A stretch of DNA of 64,000 nucleotides from Nocardioides bruguierae (GCF_023656415.1 NZ_JAMOIL010000002.1:1-64000); one strand, 5' to 3'. Positions 1 through 8,512 are shown, counted from the stretch's first letter. Made by a program: numbers and translations. The notes: a model not told the origin generated them from the letters alone.

Positions 1-1
1 C

Positions 2-112
2 TTCAACGACCACAAGCAGTGGCGAGGGATCGCCACCCGCTACGACAAGCTGGCTGTCGTCTACCGAGGCGGCGTCGTGCTCCGCACCATCACCATCTGG
101 CTACGCGAATAA
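2..112 (+). mobile_element. C-terminal end of an IS5-family transposase
   Basis: The last 36 codons of an open frame that enters from outside the window and stops at TAA 110-112. The peptide has the KQWRGIATRYDKLA pattern followed by a short hydrophobic tail ending in WLRE. This is the usual C-terminus of DDE transposases of the IS5 group, where the glutamate and nearby basic residues close the catalytic core. The rest of the element, its left inverted repeat and its completeness cannot be judged. No clear right inverted repeat was recognised in the next 100 bases. Confidence 0.75.
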
Positions 113-123
113 CCAGACACTCC

Positions 124-188
124 CTAGGCCCGCCCCCGCTAGGCCCGCCCCCGCTAGCCCGCCTCCGCTAGCCCGCCCCCGCTAGCCC
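124..188. repeat. GC-rich tandem repeat, 14-15 bp unit, about 4.5 copies
   Basis: Units of the form CTAG(G)CCCGCCCCCG start at 124, 139, 154, 168 and 182. The first two are 15 bp and the next two 14 bp, and one carries a single C-to-T change. The array fills the space between the transposase tail and the next gene. Its last partial unit supplies the TAG stop of the minus-strand lipoprotein, so the array borders on or reshaped that gene's 3' end. Slipped-strand expansion next to an insertion sequence is a plausible origin. Confidence 0.85.
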
Positions 189-1213
189 ACAGGGCCCGCG
201 AGCGAGGAGAGCACGCTCGCCAGTGCGGGCTCCCGGAACGAGCGCACGACGGCGCGGTCCTTGGCGCAGGACAGGTCCAGCACCACGTCCTGCACCAGGA
301 GCCGTGCGCCGGGTCGGGCGTAGGTGTCGCGACTGCGGGCGCTCACCACGACCACCTCGCCGGCCGGCGGGGCGCCCACGCCGCGCCGGCACGTGGTCGG
401 CCGGCGGCCGTAGATGCCCGCCACGTCGCGGGCGCGCTCCAGGACCCGGTCGGACACCCCTGCCCGGGCCAGGGCGAGGTAGGCGCCGCCCGCCTGCCCG
501 TCCTGCCAGTCCTGCCCGTCCTGCCCGTCCTGCCCGGCGCGGTAGGCGCACAGCCAGGAGCGGCGCAGCGAGCCCGGGCCCTCGACCGTCCAGGCGTAGG
601 AGGTCCGCGGCAGCACGTCCATCGTGGTCGGGCACAGTCGCTGCGGGCGCAGGCTCCCCAGCACCCGCGCGCGCACCGCCTCGTCGTCGCTGGTCACCGT
701 GACCGTGGTGCCCAGCACGGCCACCGTCCGACGCACCCAGCCGTCCCCCAGGTCGGTGGTGCCGGGCTCCAGGTCCGCGCCGAGCCAGACCGACGGCTGC
801 GTCGGCACCGGCGCGCCGTCGAGGGGGGTGCACAGGTCCGAGACCTGGACGGGGCGTCCGACCCAGCCGCCCTGGTCGGGTGCGTCCCCGCAGGTCGCGA
901 GGCCGTCGTCGAGCGCGACGGGCGCGACGCCGCTCCCCCACGCCGCCGGCACCGAGACCGCGACCTCACGCCAGACCTCGGTGCGCCAGCCCCGCACCGG
1001 CGACCCGTCGGCGGCCACCTCCGAGACAGGCTCGGAGGGACTCGCCGCGGACGTGGTGGGCGCAGGCTCGGGGGCGTCTGCGGTCGTGCAGGCGGCCGCC
1101 GCCCCCAGGAGCAGCAGGCCCAGCAGGGCGGGCAGCCGTCGGGCGACAGGACGGGCAGGGCGGAGGCTCATGCCCCTACGACGCGCCGGAGGCCGCGGGA
1201 GTTGCACGCTCAC
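182..1213 (-). CDS. Predicted lipoprotein, function unknown
   Basis: A 343-residue secreted lipoprotein of no recognised family. The N-terminus is basic, followed by a Leu-rich stretch and a lipobox ending GAAAAC with the lipidated Cys at residue 42. An inner ATG at 1171 would put it at residue 28 and gives a more usual signal length. The GTG at 1213 is kept because it overlaps the upstream acetyltransferase stop as GTGA, which suggests coupled translation. After a Thr/Ser/Pro linker comes a globular part with several Cys, and a short run of GQD repeats near residue 225 that mirrors a DNA repeat around 500-540. The stop codon lies in the tandem repeat, so the C-terminus may differ between strains. 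Confidence 0.7.
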   Translation of the reverse strand: MSVQLPRPPARRRGMSLRPARPVARRLPALLGLLLLGAAAACTTADAPEPAPTTSAASPSEPVSEVAADGSPVRGWRTEVWREVAVSVPAAWGSGVAPVALDDGLATCGDAPDQGGWVGRPVQVSDLCTPLDGAPVPTQPSVWLGADLEPGTTDLGDGWVRRTVAVLGTTVTVTSDDEAVRARVLGSLRPQRLCPTTMDVLPRTSYAWTVEGPGSLRRSWLCAYRAGQDGQDGQDWQDGQAGGAYLALARAGVSDRVLERARDVAGIYGRRPTTCRRGVGAPPAGEVVVVSARSRDTYARPGARLLVQDVVLDLSCAKDRAVVRSFREPALASVLSSLAGPVG

Positions 1214-1608
1214 GCGCCCGGGTAGAGGCGGAAGCCGCTCATCGCCTTGTGCCCGAAGGAGCCGTAGAACGCCTCGGCCCCCTGGGTGACGAGGTCCATC
1301 CGCAGGGTCGCGGTGGCCTGGAAGGTGGCGACGACGAGGAGGCGGCCGATGCCCCGGCGTCGGTGGTCGGGGTGCACGGCGACGAACGAGAGGTGGCTCT
1401 GGAGCACGCCGTCGCCGACGGCCTGGGCCCAGCCGACCACCTCACCGCCGTCGTCGGCCACGTAGGCCACAGACCCGGGTGCGGTGCACACCCGGTGCAC
1501 GACCTCGGCGTCGACCAGCGAGGGCCACTGCACCAGCCGCGACAGGCGGGCGATGCCGTCGGCATCGGCGCGAGTGGACTCCTCGTAGGGGCGCACGTCC
1601 ACAGGCAT
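1210..1608 (-). CDS. GNAT family N-acetyltransferase
   Basis: A 132-residue single-domain GNAT protein, expected to move an acetyl group from acetyl-CoA to an amine; the substrate is unknown. The acetyl-CoA-binding motif is clear: VHPDHRRRGIGR at 78-89 fits the R/Q-x-x-G-x-G/A signature. The AFYGSFGHK segment near 113-121 supplies the usual tyrosine that protonates the thiolate. The whole fold is present at normal length. Its stop overlaps the next gene's GTG by four bases (GTGA), so the acetyltransferase and the lipoprotein are probably translated from one mRNA. Confidence 0.85.
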   Translation of the reverse strand: MPVDVRPYEESTRADADGIARLSRLVQWPSLVDAEVVHRVCTAPGSVAYVADDGGEVVGWAQAVGDGVLQSHLSFVAVHPDHRRRGIGRLLVVATFQATATLRMDLVTQGAEAFYGSFGHKAMSGFRLYPGA

Positions 1609-1662
1609 GCACCGACCCTAGGGGGCCGGACCCGGACGCGGGGCGCCCGCCCGGGTGGCGTG

Positions 1663-2661
1663 TCAGGCGGGGACGGGCTCGGGGCGCTCCGTGGCGCTGG
1701 TGACGGAGCGGTCCTCCCCCAGCTTCACGGCCACCACGCCGGCGAGCACCAGCACGCCGCCGAGCAGCTGGACGAGGCCGGGCAGCTCCGCCAGCAGCAG
1801 CCAGGCGAACACGACGGCGGTGAGCACCTCGGTCAGGGAGACGAAGGAGGCCAGCCGCGAGCCGAGCCGCCGGCCGGCGGCGATGCCCGTCGTGTAGGCG
1901 ACGCCGGCGGTCACGACGCCGAGCAGGGCCAGCGGCAGCCACCACGGCACCGAGACCGAGCCGGCCACGGTGCCGTAGTCCACCGCGTCCAGCGAGCCCG
2001 CCATCGGCAGCACGCCGACGGCACCCAGGGCGCCCAGCACGAGGGTGGCGACGACGAGGCCGCCGGCGGCGAGGGTCAGCGGCGGGAGGCCGTTGCTCTC
2101 GTCCGCGTTGAGGATGAAGTAGGTGGCGGCCCCGATCATGGCGCCGAGCGCCCAGGCGACGCCGAGCAGGCTGACGTCGGCCCCGGAGAACAGGTCCAGC
2201 ACGAGCACGAGCCCGGCCGTGGCGAGCGCGGCGCCGAGCACGGTCACGCGGCCCGGTCGCTGGCCCTGGCGCAGCCACAGCCACAGCACGACGACGGCCG
2301 GGGCGGTGTACTCGATCAGCAGCGCGGGGCCGACCTGCATGTGCTGGACCGCGGAGAAGTAGCAGAACTGCGCGCCGGCGACCGCGAGCAGGCCGTAGAC
2401 GACGACCACGCCGCTGTTGCGGGCCAGCAGGTGCCAGCGCCCGGCCAGGTCCCGCAGGCCGAGCGGGGTGACGACGAGGGCAGCGATCGCGATGCGCGCG
2501 AGCACGGCCGCGCCCGGCGTCCACCCGGCGTCCAGCAGGCCCCGGGCGAGGGCACCGGACAAGCCGAAGGAGGCGGAGGAGACCAGGGCGAGCATGAGAC
2601 CGGAGCGGACCCGCGAGGAGGGACGGCGCACGGCGGCGCTGTCATGAGTCATCGTCGTCAT
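1663..2661 (-). CDS. EamA/DMT-family membrane exporter
   Basis: A 332-residue member of the drug/metabolite transporter superfamily, with two EamA repeats and about ten membrane segments. Relatives export amino acids or other small metabolites (RhtA, YdcZ and RarD types); the substrate cannot be told from sequence. The second repeat begins near residue 160, and the soluble tail is short and acidic. Start ATG 2661 is used; an ATG at 2652 is also possible. It is divergent from a CGNR-type regulator only 38 bp away, an arrangement typical of a transporter controlled by its neighbour. Confidence 0.85.
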   Translation of the reverse strand: MTTMTHDSAAVRRPSSRVRSGLMLALVSSASFGLSGALARGLLDAGWTPGAAVLARIAIAALVVTPLGLRDLAGRWHLLARNSGVVVVYGLLAVAGAQFCYFSAVQHMQVGPALLIEYTAPAVVVLWLWLRQGQRPGRVTVLGAALATAGLVLVLDLFSGADVSLLGVAWALGAMIGAATYFILNADESNGLPPLTLAAGGLVVATLVLGALGAVGVLPMAGSLDAVDYGTVAGSVSVPWWLPLALLGVVTAGVAYTTGIAAGRRLGSRLASFVSLTEVLTAVVFAWLLLAELPGLVQLLGGVLVLAGVVAVKLGEDRSVTSATERPEPVPA

Positions 2662-2681
2662 GGGACATGACGCTAGGGCTG

Positions 2682-2700
2682 CTTTGGTAAGTTGTCAAAG
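2682..2700. promoter_or_regulatory. Palindromic operator candidate between EamA exporter and CGNR regulator
   Basis: CTTTGGTAA-G-TTGTCAAAG forms a 9-1-9 inverted repeat with 7 of 9 positions symmetric, centred on 2691. It covers a possible -10 box for the regulator (TAAGTT 2688-2693) and the first base of its GTG. Bound protein here would block the regulator's own promoter and could also act on the divergent exporter. Autoregulation is inferred from position and symmetry only. Confidence 0.5.
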
Positions 2701-3242
2701 TGGTATTCGCCCATGACACCGAGATGGCCCTGCAGTCCGCGGTCTGGCTCGTCAACACCGCCGAGGAGGAGCCGGACGCGCTGAGCACCGTCGCGTCCCT
2801 GGACGCCTTCTTCGCCGCGTGGGAGTACACCGGCCGGCACGAGCGCACCCTGGCAGAGCTGGAGGAGGTCCGCGCGCTGCGCAGCCGCCTGCGCGCCCTC
2901 TTCCTCGCACCCCGGGACGAGGCGGTGGAGACCGTGAACCAGATGCTGCACGAGGCCGGGGCCACCCCGCAGCTGGTGCGGCACGACCCCTACGACTGGC
3001 ACGTCCACGCCGTCGCCCCCGACGCGGCCCTCGCCGAGCGCATCGGCGTCGAGACGGCGATGGCGATGATCGACGTCATCCGCACCGACGACATGTCCCG
3101 CTTCGGCATCTGCGCCGACGACGAGTGCGAGGCCCTCGTCCTGGACCTCTCGCGCAACCGGTCCAAGCGCTTCTGCTCGACGACGTGCGGCAACCGCAAC
3201 GCCGTCGCCGCCTACCGGGCACGCCAGGCCGCGGACGCCTGA
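2700..3242 (+). CDS. CGNR zinc-finger regulator (ABATE domain)
   Basis: A 180-residue protein with an N-terminal ABATE-like helical domain (about 1-130) and a C-terminal CGNR zinc finger. The ligands are Cys138, Cys143, Cys159 and Cys163, the last starting the CGNR signature (163-166). Such proteins are presumed DNA-binding regulators, often beside transporters. The GTG start follows a TAAGTT -10-like box by six bases with no Shine-Dalgarno, so the mRNA is probably leaderless. The palindrome over the start suggests autoregulation, and the divergent EamA exporter is the likely target. Confidence 0.85.
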   Translation: MVFAHDTEMALQSAVWLVNTAEEEPDALSTVASLDAFFAAWEYTGRHERTLAELEEVRALRSRLRALFLAPRDEAVETVNQMLHEAGATPQLVRHDPYDWHVHAVAPDAALAERIGVETAMAMIDVIRTDDMSRFGICADDECEALVLDLSRNRSKRFCSTTCGNRNAVAAYRARQAADA

Positions 3243-3268
3243 GGCGGCTCGCGGGGACGCGGGGGGGC

Positions 3269-4147
3269 TCAGCAGTAGGCCCGCACCCCGTCGACGCTCA
3301 GCGCCCGGTCCCGCAGCACCACCGGCACCGCGGCGCCCTGCGTGCGGCACGTGCGTCGGAAGTCGCGGCGGCGGTACTCCACCATCAGCACCTGGCGGCC
3401 GTAGTGGCGTCGGTAGCTCCCGCACTCGCGGTAGCGACCGCACTCCTCGGCCACCGCGAGGTCGAGGCGGACCGACGTGCCGTCCCAGCCGGCGCGGTTC
3501 TTCTGCGCGGCGCGGAGGCCGGCCGCGTGCGCCCCGCGCGCCAGCAGCCGCGCGTAGGCCCGGGCGTCCCGCGGGCTCAGGAGGCCACGGCTGCGCGTGA
3601 AGGAGTCCAGGTTGTCGTACTCGACCGCCTCGTAGCCGTCGTCCGCGCAGCCCTGCGTCCAGCCGGCCATGATCCGCGCCAGCCGCGCTCGTCGCCGCGG
3701 GGTGCGGATGTCGAGCAGCCACTCGCCCCACCCCTCGTCGACCACGGGGTCGCCGTCGGCGTCGGTGAGCACCAGGCGCCAGCGCTGGCGCCAGAACCGG
3801 CGCTGGTCGGGCTGGGTCTGGAAGCCGTTGACGTAGCAGACGTCGTAGAGCCCCGCCGGGTCCTCCGTCCGGTCCCGCACCACGATGCCCACGGAGTCGT
3901 CCGGCTCGGCGGCGCCGCCGAGCTGGTAGTCCACGTCCTCGTCCGCCGGCAGCCGCGGGGCCCGCGTCGGGGAGTCCCCCGCCGTGGCCCCGGCCGTTGC
4001 GGCGGCACCCGATGGCACGGCATCGGACGCCCCGGCGGACCGGGCCTCGTGGCCCGACGGCACCGAGCAGCCCGCCAGCAGCAGGAGCGTCACGATCCCC
4101 GCCGTCCACCCCGGCGTCCACCCCGCCCGCACGCTGCGTCCGCCCAT
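3269..4147 (-). CDS. GH114-like (endo-alpha-1,4-polygalactosaminidase family) lipoprotein
   Basis: A 292-residue lipoprotein with signal LLLLAGC, lipidated Cys27, and a Ser/Ala/Gly/Thr linker to about residue 60. The rest resembles the glycoside hydrolase 114 TIM barrel, whose members cleave galactosaminogalactan-like exopolysaccharides. The family segment usually written DGVEPDN appears here as GYEAVEYDNLDSF, keeping the acidic residues. The central WGEWLLDIRTP segment also fits. Several Cys in the second half (VCYVNG, QGCADD, EECGRYRECG) suggest disulphides, as expected outside the membrane. The start is ATG 4147. Activity on galactosamine polymers is a family inference. Confidence 0.7.
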   Translation of the reverse strand: MGGRSVRAGWTPGWTAGIVTLLLLAGCSVPSGHEARSAGASDAVPSGAAATAGATAGDSPTRAPRLPADEDVDYQLGGAAEPDDSVGIVVRDRTEDPAGLYDVCYVNGFQTQPDQRRFWRQRWRLVLTDADGDPVVDEGWGEWLLDIRTPRRRARLARIMAGWTQGCADDGYEAVEYDNLDSFTRSRGLLSPRDARAYARLLARGAHAAGLRAAQKNRAGWDGTSVRLDLAVAEECGRYRECGSYRRHYGRQVLMVEYRRRDFRRTCRTQGAAVPVVLRDRALSVDGVRAYC

Positions 4148-4400
4148 GGGCGTGACGGTAGCCCCGCCAGGCCGTCGCCGACAGGCGTGACCTCCGCCGT
4201 GCCCGCTCGTTCTGCTCCTGGGACCGCCGTGCCGCAAGGTCAAGGTTCCGACCAGGCGGGTGCGACCCGCCCGCGGGTGTGGGACTCTGAGGACAGGGCC
4301 ACCACCCGCCCGGCAGCACCACCCGGCAACACCTAGCACCACCGCTGAACCCTGGGACCACGACGACCGTCCGGTCCCGCCCGCTCCCCCAGGAGGAACC

Positions 4401-4769
4401 GTGCGCGTCCTCGTCGTCGACGACGACCCCGACCTCGTCCTGCTCATCAGCCTGTTCCTGCGTCGCCAGGGCGGGCACGACGTGGTGACCGCCGGCGACG
4501 GCCTCGAGGCCCTGGACGTCCTGGCCGCCGACGGTGCCGTCGAGGCCGTCGTCCTCGACTGGTCGATGCCGCGGCTGGACGGGATCGGCCTGGCGACCGC
4601 GGTGCGCGGGGACGAGCGCTGGCAGCGCCTGCCGCTGCTGATGGTGACCGCGATGCCGGACCACGGCCCCGCGCTGGAGGCCGGGATCGACCACGTGATC
4701 CGCAAGCCGTTCGACTCCGCGACCCTGCTCCAGGCCCTCACCGCCGTCGTGGAGGCGCGGGTCGCCTGA
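4401..4769 (+). CDS. Single-domain response regulator (CheY-like)
   Basis: A 122-residue stand-alone receiver domain with no output domain. The acidic pocket is Asp7-Asp9, the phospho-acceptor Asp53 (VVLDWSMP), the switch threonine Thr83 and the conserved Lys102 in RKPF. The GTG start is well supported by AGGAGG at 4391-4396. A lone receiver either passes phosphate on or acts by protein contact. It opens a 7 kb cluster holding an HPt protein and a hybrid kinase, so a role as phosphorelay intermediate is reasonable. An upstream divergent space of about 250 bp is available for its promoter. Confidence 0.9.
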   Translation: MRVLVVDDDPDLVLLISLFLRRQGGHDVVTAGDGLEALDVLAADGAVEAVVLDWSMPRLDGIGLATAVRGDERWQRLPLLMVTAMPDHGPALEAGIDHVIRKPFDSATLLQALTAVVEARVA

Positions 4770-4794
4770 CCCTGCTCCCGGGCCGGCCTGCGAC

Positions 4795-5586
4795 CTAGAA
4801 GTCGAAGCCGTCGAAGAAGTCGCCGATCCCCTCGCCGATCTCGCCGAAGCCGTCCCCGATGCCCTCGCCCAGCCCGGCGATGCCGTCCCCGATGCCCTCG
4901 CCGATGCCACCGAGCGCGTCGAAGCCGCCGAGCCCGCCGAAGAGCAGGCCGGCGAACATCCAGTCCATGGGCGTGAACGCGCCGAAGTAGCCGGCCGCGT
5001 ACGGCTGGTAGGCGCGACCGGCCTGGTAGTAGGGCACCCGCTGGGAGCCCACCATCACCTTGCGGCTGTCCGGCTCGGCACCCGCGCGGACCCGCTCGGC
5101 GTCCAGCGCACAGGCGGGCACGTCGCGCTGGCTGCCGCCCGGCGGCGTCCACGGCACGTCCGTGACCGACAGCCCGTGGCGGGGGTCGAAGAAGCACGGC
5201 GGACGACGGACCGGCAGCGGCTCCCCGGCGACCCGGGCCCGCACGCAGGCCATCGCGTACCTGCCGTCCTCGAGGATCTCGGTGACGTGCCGGACGTCGT
5301 CGGGCCGCGTCATGGCCGCCACCGAGCCCTTCGCCGACTCGTAGGCGTCGAGCGCCCGCTGGTAGTCGGCGTTCGCGCCGGCGTCCAGGGGCGCACCGGC
5401 CAGGTCGGCGTCCAGCTCCTGCAGCTCCACGCCCAGGGCGGTCACGTCCTCCTCCGCGAGGCGACGCACCGGCGCCAGCTCCGCCTCGCGCTGCGCGGCG
5501 GCCTTGCGCTCGCTCGCGCGGGAGATCCCGACGGCGAGCGCGATCGCACCGCCGACGACGACCAGCAGGACCACCAGGAGCTCCAT
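4795..5586 (-). CDS. Membrane-anchored protein with Gly/Glu/Ile/Asp-rich tail repeats, function unknown
   Basis: A 263-residue protein, not recognised. Residues 1-22 form one hydrophobic helix with Val/Leu/Gly, followed by a charged Ala/Glu/Arg-rich region likely to be helical. The middle holds a few Cys and Pro/Arg-rich stretches. The last 40 residues are a run of short repeats of type GEGIGDG alternating with GLGEGIG, ending in Phe/Asp-rich FFDGFDF. Period-7 Gly repeats of this kind resemble glycine-zipper or amphipathic membrane-inserting segments. It lies between the lone receiver and the OmpR regulator genes and points away from both. Confidence 0.65.
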   Translation of the reverse strand: MELLVVLLVVVGGAIALAVGISRASERKAAAQREAELAPVRRLAEEDVTALGVELQELDADLAGAPLDAGANADYQRALDAYESAKGSVAAMTRPDDVRHVTEILEDGRYAMACVRARVAGEPLPVRRPPCFFDPRHGLSVTDVPWTPPGGSQRDVPACALDAERVRAGAEPDSRKVMVGSQRVPYYQAGRAYQPYAAGYFGAFTPMDWMFAGLLFGGLGGFDALGGIGEGIGDGIAGLGEGIGDGFGEIGEGIGDFFDGFDF

Positions 5587-5703
5587 GGTGCGAGGCTACC
5601 CGGCGGGCGGAGGGCGCCCCGGCTTCGCGACAGGTGTGGAAATGTGCGGTCCACGCCGCGTCAGTCACTGCGCGCACGCGCAGGTCGTGGCAGTCTTTCG
5701 TCC

Positions 5704-6396
5704 ATGCCACGCCCCCAGGCCCTCATCGTCGAGGACACCGAGGAGTTCGCCCGCATGGGCCGCAAGGTCCTCGAGCAGGAGGGCTTCGAGGTCACCCACG
5801 CGGTCTCCGCGGAGGCCGGCCTCGCCCTGGTGCCCGGCTCGTCCTTCGAGCTCTACCTGGTCGACGTGACGCTGCCCGGCATGGACGGCTTCGAGTTCTG
5901 CCGCCGGCTGCGCGAGAGCAGCGACGCCTACGTGATCATGGTGACCGGCCGCGACGCCGACGCCGAGAAGGTCGTCGGCTTCCGGATGGGCGCGGACGAC
6001 TACGTCACCAAGCCCTACTCCCCGCTGGAGCTCTCCGCGCGCATCCTGGCGATGCGGCGCCGGCCGCGCGCGGCGCCGCAGACCGACGGCCAGGCGCGCA
6101 GCTTCGGCCGGCTCGAGCTGGACGCCGACGGCCGCGAGGTCCGCGTGGACGGGCAGCTCGTCGAGCTCACCCGCATCGAGTTCGACCTGCTGGCGGTGCT
6201 CAGCTCCGCGCCCAAGCGCGTGTTCACCCGCGCCCAGCTGCTGGAGACCGTCTGGGGCTACTCCGACGGCGACGACCACGTCGTGAACGTCCACATGGGC
6301 AACATGCGCCGCAAGCTGCGCGCGCACGGCGACGACGTCGACCTGATCCGCACCGTGCGCGGCGTCGGCTACAAGTTCGACCCCGCCGCTCTCTGA
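5704..6396 (+). CDS. OmpR-family response regulator
   Basis: A 230-residue two-domain regulator. The receiver (1-120) has Glu10/Asp11, phospho-acceptor Asp54 in LVDVTLPGMDG, Thr81 and Lys103. The winged-helix effector (about 130-228) has the LTRIEFDLL and RTVRGVGYKF signatures. It should bind DNA as a dimer and change transcription. The kinase gene (6440-7831) lies convergent just downstream, so the two are likely partners although not in one operon. The target genes are unknown, and no convincing 11-bp-period direct repeat was found in the 117 bp upstream. Confidence 0.93.
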   Translation: MPRPQALIVEDTEEFARMGRKVLEQEGFEVTHAVSAEAGLALVPGSSFELYLVDVTLPGMDGFEFCRRLRESSDAYVIMVTGRDADAEKVVGFRMGADDYVTKPYSPLELSARILAMRRRPRAAPQTDGQARSFGRLELDADGREVRVDGQLVELTRIEFDLLAVLSSAPKRVFTRAQLLETVWGYSDGDDHVVNVHMGNMRRKLRAHGDDVDLIRTVRGVGYKFDPAAL

Positions 6397-6404
6397 GGAA
6401 CCCT

Positions 6405-6438
6405 CCGGGCGGCCGTGGGGGCCTGGGGCACCGCCCGG
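6405..6438. terminator. Hairpin between convergent regulator and kinase genes
   Basis: CCGGGCGG at 6405-6412 pairs with CCGCCCGG at 6431-6438, an eight-base-pair stem around an 18-base loop. It fills the gap between the two convergent stop codons. The loop is large and there is no T-run, so it would be a weak bidirectional terminator at best. Confidence 0.4.
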
Positions 6439-6439
6439 G

Positions 6440-7831
6440 TCAGTCCTGACATGCCGCCCCGCGCGGCAGGCGCAGCCGCGCCTCCGTGCCGCCACCGGGC
6501 GCGCTGTCGAGCACGATCGAGCCCTGCCAGGAGGCGGCCATCGCCATGGCGGCCGCCAGGCTGAGCCCGGCGCCCTGGTGCTCGAGGCTGCTGGAGGTGC
6601 GGGAGCGGAAGAACGGCTCGCCCACGTGGTGCTGCTCGTCCTCGGGGATGCCGACGCCCGTGTCGGCGACGACGATCTCGACCTGCTCGCCCTCGACCTC
6701 GGCCACCGAGACCGAGACCATGCCGCCGTCGGGGGTGAACGTGACGGCGTTGTCGACGAGGCGGTCGAGGATCTCGCGCAGGTCGTCGCTCGCGATCCGT
6801 GCGCTGGTGCCGGGCGCGGTGTGCTGGCGCACGCCGAGCTCGCGGGAGGCCGGCACGGCACGCGCCAGGACGTCGGTGACGACCTCGTCGACGTCGGCGC
6901 GGGCCAGGTCGGCCAGCAGCGGGTCGGGCGTGCCCCGCGCCATGAGCGAGGCGTTCTGCGCGATGTCGAGCAGCCGGGCCACGGAGGTCTCGACGCGGGC
7001 CAGGAGCCGCTGCTCCGGGCCGGAGAGGTGGTCCTCGGCTGCCTCGGCCAGCAGCTCGACCCCGCCGCGGATGACGCTCAGCGGCGTCCGCAGCTCGTGG
7101 TTGACCGTGGTGAGCAGCTCGCGGCGCATCTCGTCGAACTGGGCGCGGGCGCGCTGCGCCGGGGAGCGCTGACCGGCGACCATCCGTTCCAGCGCCGCCG
7201 CGAGCGTGTCGGCGGAGAAGACGAGCAGGCGGTGGTCGCGCGGGGTCCAGGCCCGCGGGCCGCGGCTCCACACCACGAGCAGGTGGCGCTCGCCGGCCAC
7301 GACGACCTCGGCCAGGCCGACGGCTGCGCCGCGGGTGCTGCCGCCGCCGAGCGGGCCCCACGCCCCGTCCTTCGGGCTGAGGTTGCTCAGGCGCACGCCC
7401 TGGCCACGGTCGAGCTGGGCGGCCAGCGACTCGGCGAAGCGGCCCGGGGCCTGCAGCCAGCAGTCCTCGACGCCCATGAGCTGGCCGATCAGGTCGGTGG
7501 CGGCGGAGACCACGTCCTCGCGGGCGACGCCGGGCACGGACGGCAGACCGTCATCGCCCAGGAGGTCGGCGACGAGCACCTCGGGGTCGGAGCCGTCGAC
7601 GGCGGGCCGGCGCGGTGCGCCGGCCAGGGGGTCGGTCAGGGTGGAGTCGGTCATCGCAGGCGAGCTCTCAGCGAGCGCCTTCTCGGCGGCCCGACGCCGA
7701 CGCACCGCGTCGAGGTCGGTGACGATCGCCAGGCGCGCGTAGACCGCCGGACGCCCGGCGGCCAGCGGCGCGGTGGGCAGGGGGTCGACCCGCGCGGCGC
7801 CGGGGACGGGGTGCTCCTGCGTGGTGGTCAT
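6440..7831 (-). CDS. Soluble sensor histidine kinase
   Basis: A 463-residue kinase with no membrane segment, so it senses a cytoplasmic signal. Residues about 80-215 look like a divergent GAF-type sensory domain. The HisKA motif is VNHELRTPLS with phospho-acceptor His245. The ATPase follows with the N box (ILDRLVDNAVTF), the G1 box (VVADTGVGIPE), the F region and the G2 box (HQGAGLSLA). ATG 7831 was chosen because a purine-rich GGGGG precedes it; an inner ATG at 7654 is possible. Convergence with the OmpR regulator, and the HPt gene just upstream on the same strand, suggest membership of one phosphorelay. Confidence 0.88.
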   Translation of the reverse strand: MTTTQEHPVPGAARVDPLPTAPLAAGRPAVYARLAIVTDLDAVRRRRAAEKALAESSPAMTDSTLTDPLAGAPRRPAVDGSDPEVLVADLLGDDGLPSVPGVAREDVVSAATDLIGQLMGVEDCWLQAPGRFAESLAAQLDRGQGVRLSNLSPKDGAWGPLGGGSTRGAAVGLAEVVVAGERHLLVVWSRGPRAWTPRDHRLLVFSADTLAAALERMVAGQRSPAQRARAQFDEMRRELLTTVNHELRTPLSVIRGGVELLAEAAEDHLSGPEQRLLARVETSVARLLDIAQNASLMARGTPDPLLADLARADVDEVVTDVLARAVPASRELGVRQHTAPGTSARIASDDLREILDRLVDNAVTFTPDGGMVSVSVAEVEGEQVEIVVADTGVGIPEDEQHHVGEPFFRSRTSSSLEHQGAGLSLAAAMAMAASWQGSIVLDSAPGGGTEARLRLPRGAACQD

Positions 7832-7968
7832 GCCCCCAGGCTGACCCGGCTGCCGCAAGGAACGGACAAGTACCGGCACAGTTCGCGGCCAGATCCGTGC
7901 GGCTGCCCCGGTGCGCCCGGCTAGGGTCGGCCGACGTCACCGGCCGGCCCTCGTCGGGCGCGGCGCGA

Positions 7969-8316
7969 TCATCGCCCCAGCCAGGCGTGCCACTCCGCCT
8001 CGGCCGCGCGGGCGACGGGCAGCACCGAGGCGGCGTCCGCCTCGCCGTGCTCGACGCGTCCGGCGGCCTCGGCCAGCACGAGGGAGCCCATCTGGTTCGA
8101 GGTCGAGCGCAGGCTGTGCGCCACCCGGCGCAGGGCCTCGGCGTCGCCGTCGCGCTCGGCGGCCACGAGCTGGGAGAGCCGGTCGTCGAGGGAGTCCAGC
8201 AGCATCTCCAGGATCTCCTCGGCCTCCTCACGGGCCCCGAGCTGCGCCCCCAGGTCGTCCAGGACGGCGGTGTCCACGAGCGGGCCGGCGGTGTCGGAGG
8301 AGGAGGGGGTGGTCAT
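7969..8316 (-). CDS. Stand-alone HPt phosphotransfer protein
   Basis: A 115-residue histidine phosphotransfer protein. The signature AHSLRSTSNQMGS carries the phosphorylatable His67 in a four-helix-bundle context, with a preceding acidic helix (EEILEMLLDSLDD). HPt proteins shuttle phosphate between the receiver of a hybrid kinase and a final response regulator. A hybrid kinase with a C-terminal receiver lies 0.8 kb away (9154-11427), and two candidate final receivers sit at 4401 and 5704. The ATG at 8316 is taken; a longer upstream frame has no support. Free-standing HPt proteins are not common in actinobacteria. Confidence 0.88.
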   Translation of the reverse strand: MTTPSSSDTAGPLVDTAVLDDLGAQLGAREEAEEILEMLLDSLDDRLSQLVAAERDGDAEALRRVAHSLRSTSNQMGSLVLAEAAGRVEHGEADAASVLPVARAAEAEWHAWLGR

Positions 8317-8512
8317 CGGGGCTCCAGGTCTGTCTCGTGCGAGCGGTGCGTCAACCGGACCCGGACGCGCGGGGGCGGTGTGCACAGTCAACACTCGGCA
8401 GGCGTGGATGGCACCTGAGGAGGGGCCGCTGGGGTCGTCTTGTCGCAATCTTGCTCCTGGCTTGCCACTGCCTACCGGTGACGAGGCCACCGTGGTCGTC
8501 GTGAGCCACGCC

